A stretch of 64,000 bases of DNA from Collinsella aerofaciens ATCC 25986 (GTDB lineage Bacteria > Actinomycetota > Coriobacteriia > Coriobacteriales > Coriobacteriaceae), in assembly GCF_010509075.1 (NCBI RefSeq), contig NZ_CP048433.1:1302001-1366000 (forward strand), given 5' to 3'. The notes under the pieces were generated by a model. The model was given only the letters and a program-made list of their open reading frames with translations, was not told where the DNA came from and ran no database searches. The stretch's first letter is position 1. The number at the start of each line of letters is the position of its first letter. A program made the translations under genes and the position numbers. Positions 61,390 to 64,000 of this stretch are shown here, one piece after another.

Positions 61390-62421
61390 ATGGCCATGGA
61401 ATTCAAACGCAGGCTGCCGATACCCATGGAGATCCGCGAGGAAATGCCACTTTCTGCCGAGCTTACCGCCAAAAAGCAGGCATTTGACGCCGAGGTCGCC
61501 AAAGTCTTTACCGGCGAGGACGCACGTAAGGTGCTCATCATCGGCCCGTGCTCTGCCGACCGCGAGGATTCGGTACTTGAGTACATGAACCGACTGGCCA
61601 AGACCGCTGAGGAGGTCAAGGACAAGCTCATCATCATTCCGCGCGTCTACACCAATAAGCCGCGCACCAAGGGCACCGGCTACAAGGGTCTTCTGCACAA
61701 CCCCAACCCCGAGGCTCCCGACGACCTGCTCGAGGGCGTCAAGGCCATCCGCCACATGCACCTGCGCGTCATCGAGGAGACCGGCTTCTTTACCGCCGAT
61801 GAGATGCTCTACCCGTCCAACTACCAATACCTCGTTGACCTGCTGAGCTATGTTGCCGTGGGCGCACGCTCGGTCGAGAACCAAGAGCATCGCCTGGTGT
61901 CGAGCGGCATTTCGGTACCCGTCGGCATGAAGAATCCCACTGCCGGCTCTACCACCGTTATGCTCAACTCCATTTACGCCGCCCAGGCGCACCAGAGCTT
62001 CATCTTCCGCAACTGGGAGGTCGAGTGCGACGGCAATCCGCTCGCACACGCCGTTATGCGTGGCTACATCGGTCTCGATGGGCGCACCTACCCCAACTAC
62101 CACTACGAACACCTGGAACGCTTGGCCGAACGCTATACCGAGCATGCCGGCTATGCCAATCCGGCAGCGGTCATCGACTGCAACCATGACAACTCGGGCA
62201 AGCGTCCGCTGGAGCAGTATCGCATTTGCAAGGAGGTGCTCGACAGCTGCCGCCGCAACGAATCCATCTCCAAGCTGGTCAAGGGCTTTATGATCGAGTC
62301 CTACCTGGAGGACGGCAACCAGCCGGTCGACGGCGGCGTCTTTGGCAAGTCGATCACCGACCCGTGCCTGGGCTGGGAAAAGACCGACTACCTCATCCAC
62401 GAGATCGCGGAACGTATTTAG
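61390..62421 (+). CDS. aroG: 3-deoxy-7-phosphoheptulonate synthase
   Basis: A 343-residue type I (AroFGH-like) DAHP synthase that condenses phosphoenolpyruvate with erythrose 4-phosphate, first step of the shikimate pathway. VLIIGPCSADRE carries the metal Cys, PRVYTNKPRTKGTGYKGL the substrate-binding Arg/Lys, and GARSVENQEHR, PVGMKNPTAGS, IDCNHDNSGK and GFMIESYLEDGNQ are diagnostic. The start follows GAGGAGGCCCC. No aromatic operon partner lies nearby. Confidence 0.94.
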   Translation: MAMEFKRRLPIPMEIREEMPLSAELTAKKQAFDAEVAKVFTGEDARKVLIIGPCSADREDSVLEYMNRLAKTAEEVKDKLIIIPRVYTNKPRTKGTGYKGLLHNPNPEAPDDLLEGVKAIRHMHLRVIEETGFFTADEMLYPSNYQYLVDLLSYVAVGARSVENQEHRLVSSGISVPVGMKNPTAGSTTVMLNSIYAAQAHQSFIFRNWEVECDGNPLAHAVMRGYIGLDGRTYPNYHYEHLERLAERYTEHAGYANPAAVIDCNHDNSGKRPLEQYRICKEVLDSCRRNESISKLVKGFMIESYLEDGNQPVDGGVFGKSITDPCLGWEKTDYLIHEIAERI

Positions 62422-62461
62422 CTACGCGGTTTTACCAAACCGCGTAACGGCTCGACGCTGC

Positions 62462-62560
62462 AAACCCGCCAGAACGGCAATCTGCCTTTCAACTTCGGCG
62501 GCATGATCAAAAGATCAATGCCGCCTCGTTTCAAGGCACCTTGCTCGCTCTGGCGGGTTT
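62462..62560. repeat. class C hairpin element (copy 2)
   Basis: Perfect 12-bp outer arms AAACCCGCCAGA (62462-62473) / TCTGGCGGGTTT (62549-62560) enclose GGCGGCATGATC-AAAA-GATCAATGCCGCC and TTTCAAGGCACCTTGCTCG. Compared with 21281-21366, the loops and flanks (CAATCTG, TTCAA, CTTGCTCGCTCTGG, CGCTGACG) are conserved while the stems differ. It can terminate the aroG transcript. Confidence 0.65.
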
Positions 62561-62651
62561 TCGCTGACGTTTTTTCGACCTGCATTGTTGCCAAGGTTGG
62601 CACCAATGAGTAATGCGGTAACTAGCTACGTCGGTCCGCTTGACCGGCTGG

Positions 62652-62749
62652 GTTTCCGAGGTGCAGCAGATTGCCCTGAAAGAGGAGGGCATAGACCTTA
62701 AGGGTCATGCCCGACGATTGAAGGGCAAGGTGCCGTGCCTCGGGAAGAC
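62652..62749. repeat. class B hairpin element (copy 2)
   Basis: Imperfect outer stem GTTTCCGAGG...TTGCCCT with AGGGCAAGG...CTCGGGAAGAC. Conserved internal loop CTGAAAGAGGA opposite CGACGATTGAAG. Inner stem GGGCATAGACC / GGGTCATGCCC. It ends six bases before the agmatine deiminase stop. The 62561-62651 stretch is otherwise featureless. Confidence 0.65.
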
Positions 62750-62755
62750 AGACAG

Positions 62756-63961
62756 TTACGCCGAGGGCTCCTGCTGCGTAATGCAGTGGATATTTCCGCC
62801 GCCGAAAACGACCTGCTCGGACTGAACGCCGACGCACTTGTAGACGCCCTCGCCCCAGACCTCGTCGTAGATCTTCTGGAGCGTGTCAACGGCAAGCTGA
62901 TCGTTCTCGTCGCCGTACTGCGGGACGATAACGCCGTGGTTGGTGACCAGGTAGTTCATGTAGGAGGCGATCAGCGGCTCGTTGACAACGCGCGGCTCGG
63001 CGTTCTCGTCGGCGTCGATGGTGTCGCAGGAAGCCTGGTCCATGAACAGCGGGTTCACAGGCATACAGAGCTTGTAGACCTTCATCTTGCGGCCCTTGGC
63101 GTCAACGGCGTTGGAGAGGGTCTCGTAGACAGCGTGGCACTGCTCGTAGAACGGATACTCGGGATCGTCGGTCCAGATGCAAGCCATGACGCCCGGAGCG
63201 ATGAACGTAGCGACGTCATCGATGTGGCCGTTGGTCTCCTCGGGGTCGATGCCCTCCTTGACCCAGATGACCTTCTCGACACCCAGGTAATCCTTGAGGT
63301 GCTCGTCCATATAGGCGCGAAGTTCCTCGCTCCAGGGCTCAAACTTCCTCTTAAACTTGGGCCAGATGGACTCGGGATCCTCTTCCTCCTCCAGAACCGC
63401 AGAGCAGGTGCGGCCTGGGGAAAGCAGGCACTGGTCGGTCACGACCACAGTGCCTTCGCCGTCGACGGTAATGGAACCGCCCTCGAGGATCATGTCATCG
63501 GGACGATAGCGACGGCAGCCGGAAAGCTCAGCCATCTTAAGGGCAATCTGTTCGTCCTTGTCCCACGGGAAATAGAGGCCGTCGACGAGGCCGCCGTAGG
63601 CGTTGAAGTGCCAGTGGTTGGCGCGCTTATCGCCCTTGCCGTTGATAACAAAAGTGGCAGCGGTGTCGCGGAACCAAGCGTCGTCGGTGGTCATCTCGAT
63701 AACGGTGACGTTCTCGTCTTCCTCAAAGACGGCCTTGCAGTTGGCGTAGTCGGCCTGGTTGGCGCACATGGTGACCGGGGTGAACTCGGCGATGGCGCGA
63801 GCGATGGCGGCATACTGCTTCTGAGCCGGCTTGGCACCATGGGCCCAGGTATCGGTGCGATGGGGCCAGCCCATCCACACGCGATCCTGTGGGGCGAACT
63901 CAGCAGGCATAAAGAAGCCATCGGCCTTAGGGGTGGACTCGGACTCGGTGATCGTACGCAT
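62756..63961 (-). CDS. aguA: agmatine deiminase
   Basis: A 401-residue guanidino-group-modifying enzyme hydrolysing agmatine to N-carbamoylputrescine and ammonia. MGWPHRTDTW binds substrate, TDDAWFRDTA, LEGGSITVDGEG and GHIDDVATFIAPG supply the catalytic acidic residues and His, and GGGNIHCIT near the end carries the nucleophile Cys. GGAGGAAATC precedes ATG 63961. No putrescine carbamoyltransferase is in the window, so the rest of the pathway is not seen. Confidence 0.94.
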   Translation of the reverse strand: MRTITESESTPKADGFFMPAEFAPQDRVWMGWPHRTDTWAHGAKPAQKQYAAIARAIAEFTPVTMCANQADYANCKAVFEEDENVTVIEMTTDDAWFRDTAATFVINGKGDKRANHWHFNAYGGLVDGLYFPWDKDEQIALKMAELSGCRRYRPDDMILEGGSITVDGEGTVVVTDQCLLSPGRTCSAVLEEEEDPESIWPKFKRKFEPWSEELRAYMDEHLKDYLGVEKVIWVKEGIDPEETNGHIDDVATFIAPGVMACIWTDDPEYPFYEQCHAVYETLSNAVDAKGRKMKVYKLCMPVNPLFMDQASCDTIDADENAEPRVVNEPLIASYMNYLVTNHGVIVPQYGDENDQLAVDTLQKIYDEVWGEGVYKCVGVQSEQVVFGGGNIHCITQQEPSA

Positions 63962-64000
63962 AAGATTTCCTCCAAATCGAACGATCGCTTGCTGCGGGCG

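Overview
The window looks like a chromosome segment of a Collinsella-like member of the Coriobacteriia (anaerobic gut Actinomycetota). The grounds are moderate-to-high GC coding sequence, fermentative enzymes (pyruvate formate-lyase, sucrose PTS, 6-phosphofructokinase), no respiratory genes, many small palindromic intergenic repeats, and protein sequences that read as actinobacterial. The assignment is inference from style and gene content, not from a marker gene.

Layout. 1-1420: an IS21-type element inserted in an IS110-family transposase, then a small hydrophobic peptide gene with a LexA-like box in its promoter. 1421-8058: HAD phosphatase, TetR-regulated MFS exporter, amt-glnB ammonium module, a membrane protein and an HD phosphohydrolase. 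8286-14847: dxs, an unusual array of alternating 17-mers, a glutamate/polar amino-acid ABC importer and a class I amidotransferase. 14953-19224: Hpt protein, GGDEF-REC-HD-GYP signalling protein, alpha/beta hydrolase, radical SAM protein. 19280-25339: SEC-C methionine aminopeptidase, D-hydroxyacid dehydrogenase, M18 aminopeptidase, Ntn hydrolase, pfkA. 25878-31150: FtsX-type ABC exporter, GyrI-like protein under a perfect LexA box, Abi remnant, ogt. 31553-36847: asd-lysC diverging from thrC-thrB (aspartate-family amino acids). 37134-38481: a DUF3990/XRE toxin-antitoxin pair. 38583-43281: engB, mtnN, class A beta-lactamase-like protein, pflA, DegV. 43557-49175: sucrose/fructoside operon (GH32-like, PTS IIBC, scrB) with its LacI repressor. 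49587-51975: pyruvate formate-lyase encoded as two genes. 52441-59293: KdgT-like permease, SDR, MarR and a heterodimeric ABC exporter. 59363-61170: IS256-family element and a MITE-like repeat. 61390-63961: DAHP synthase and agmatine deiminase.

Most notable: (1) pyruvate formate-lyase is split. The large gene ends before the glycyl-radical domain, and an 83-residue gene with its own ribosome binding site supplies that domain. (2) Several kinds of intergenic hairpin recur. One family has long, often perfect outer stems of unrelated sequence around a fixed internal loop (GTCCTC opposite TGCGGAA), and its arms commonly reach into the stop codon of the adjacent gene. (3) A six-copy array of TGTTACAGATYGAGACA alternates in orientation at about 40-bp spacing. 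(4) Two LexA-type boxes mark probable SOS genes. No tRNA, rRNA or CRISPR array was recognised.
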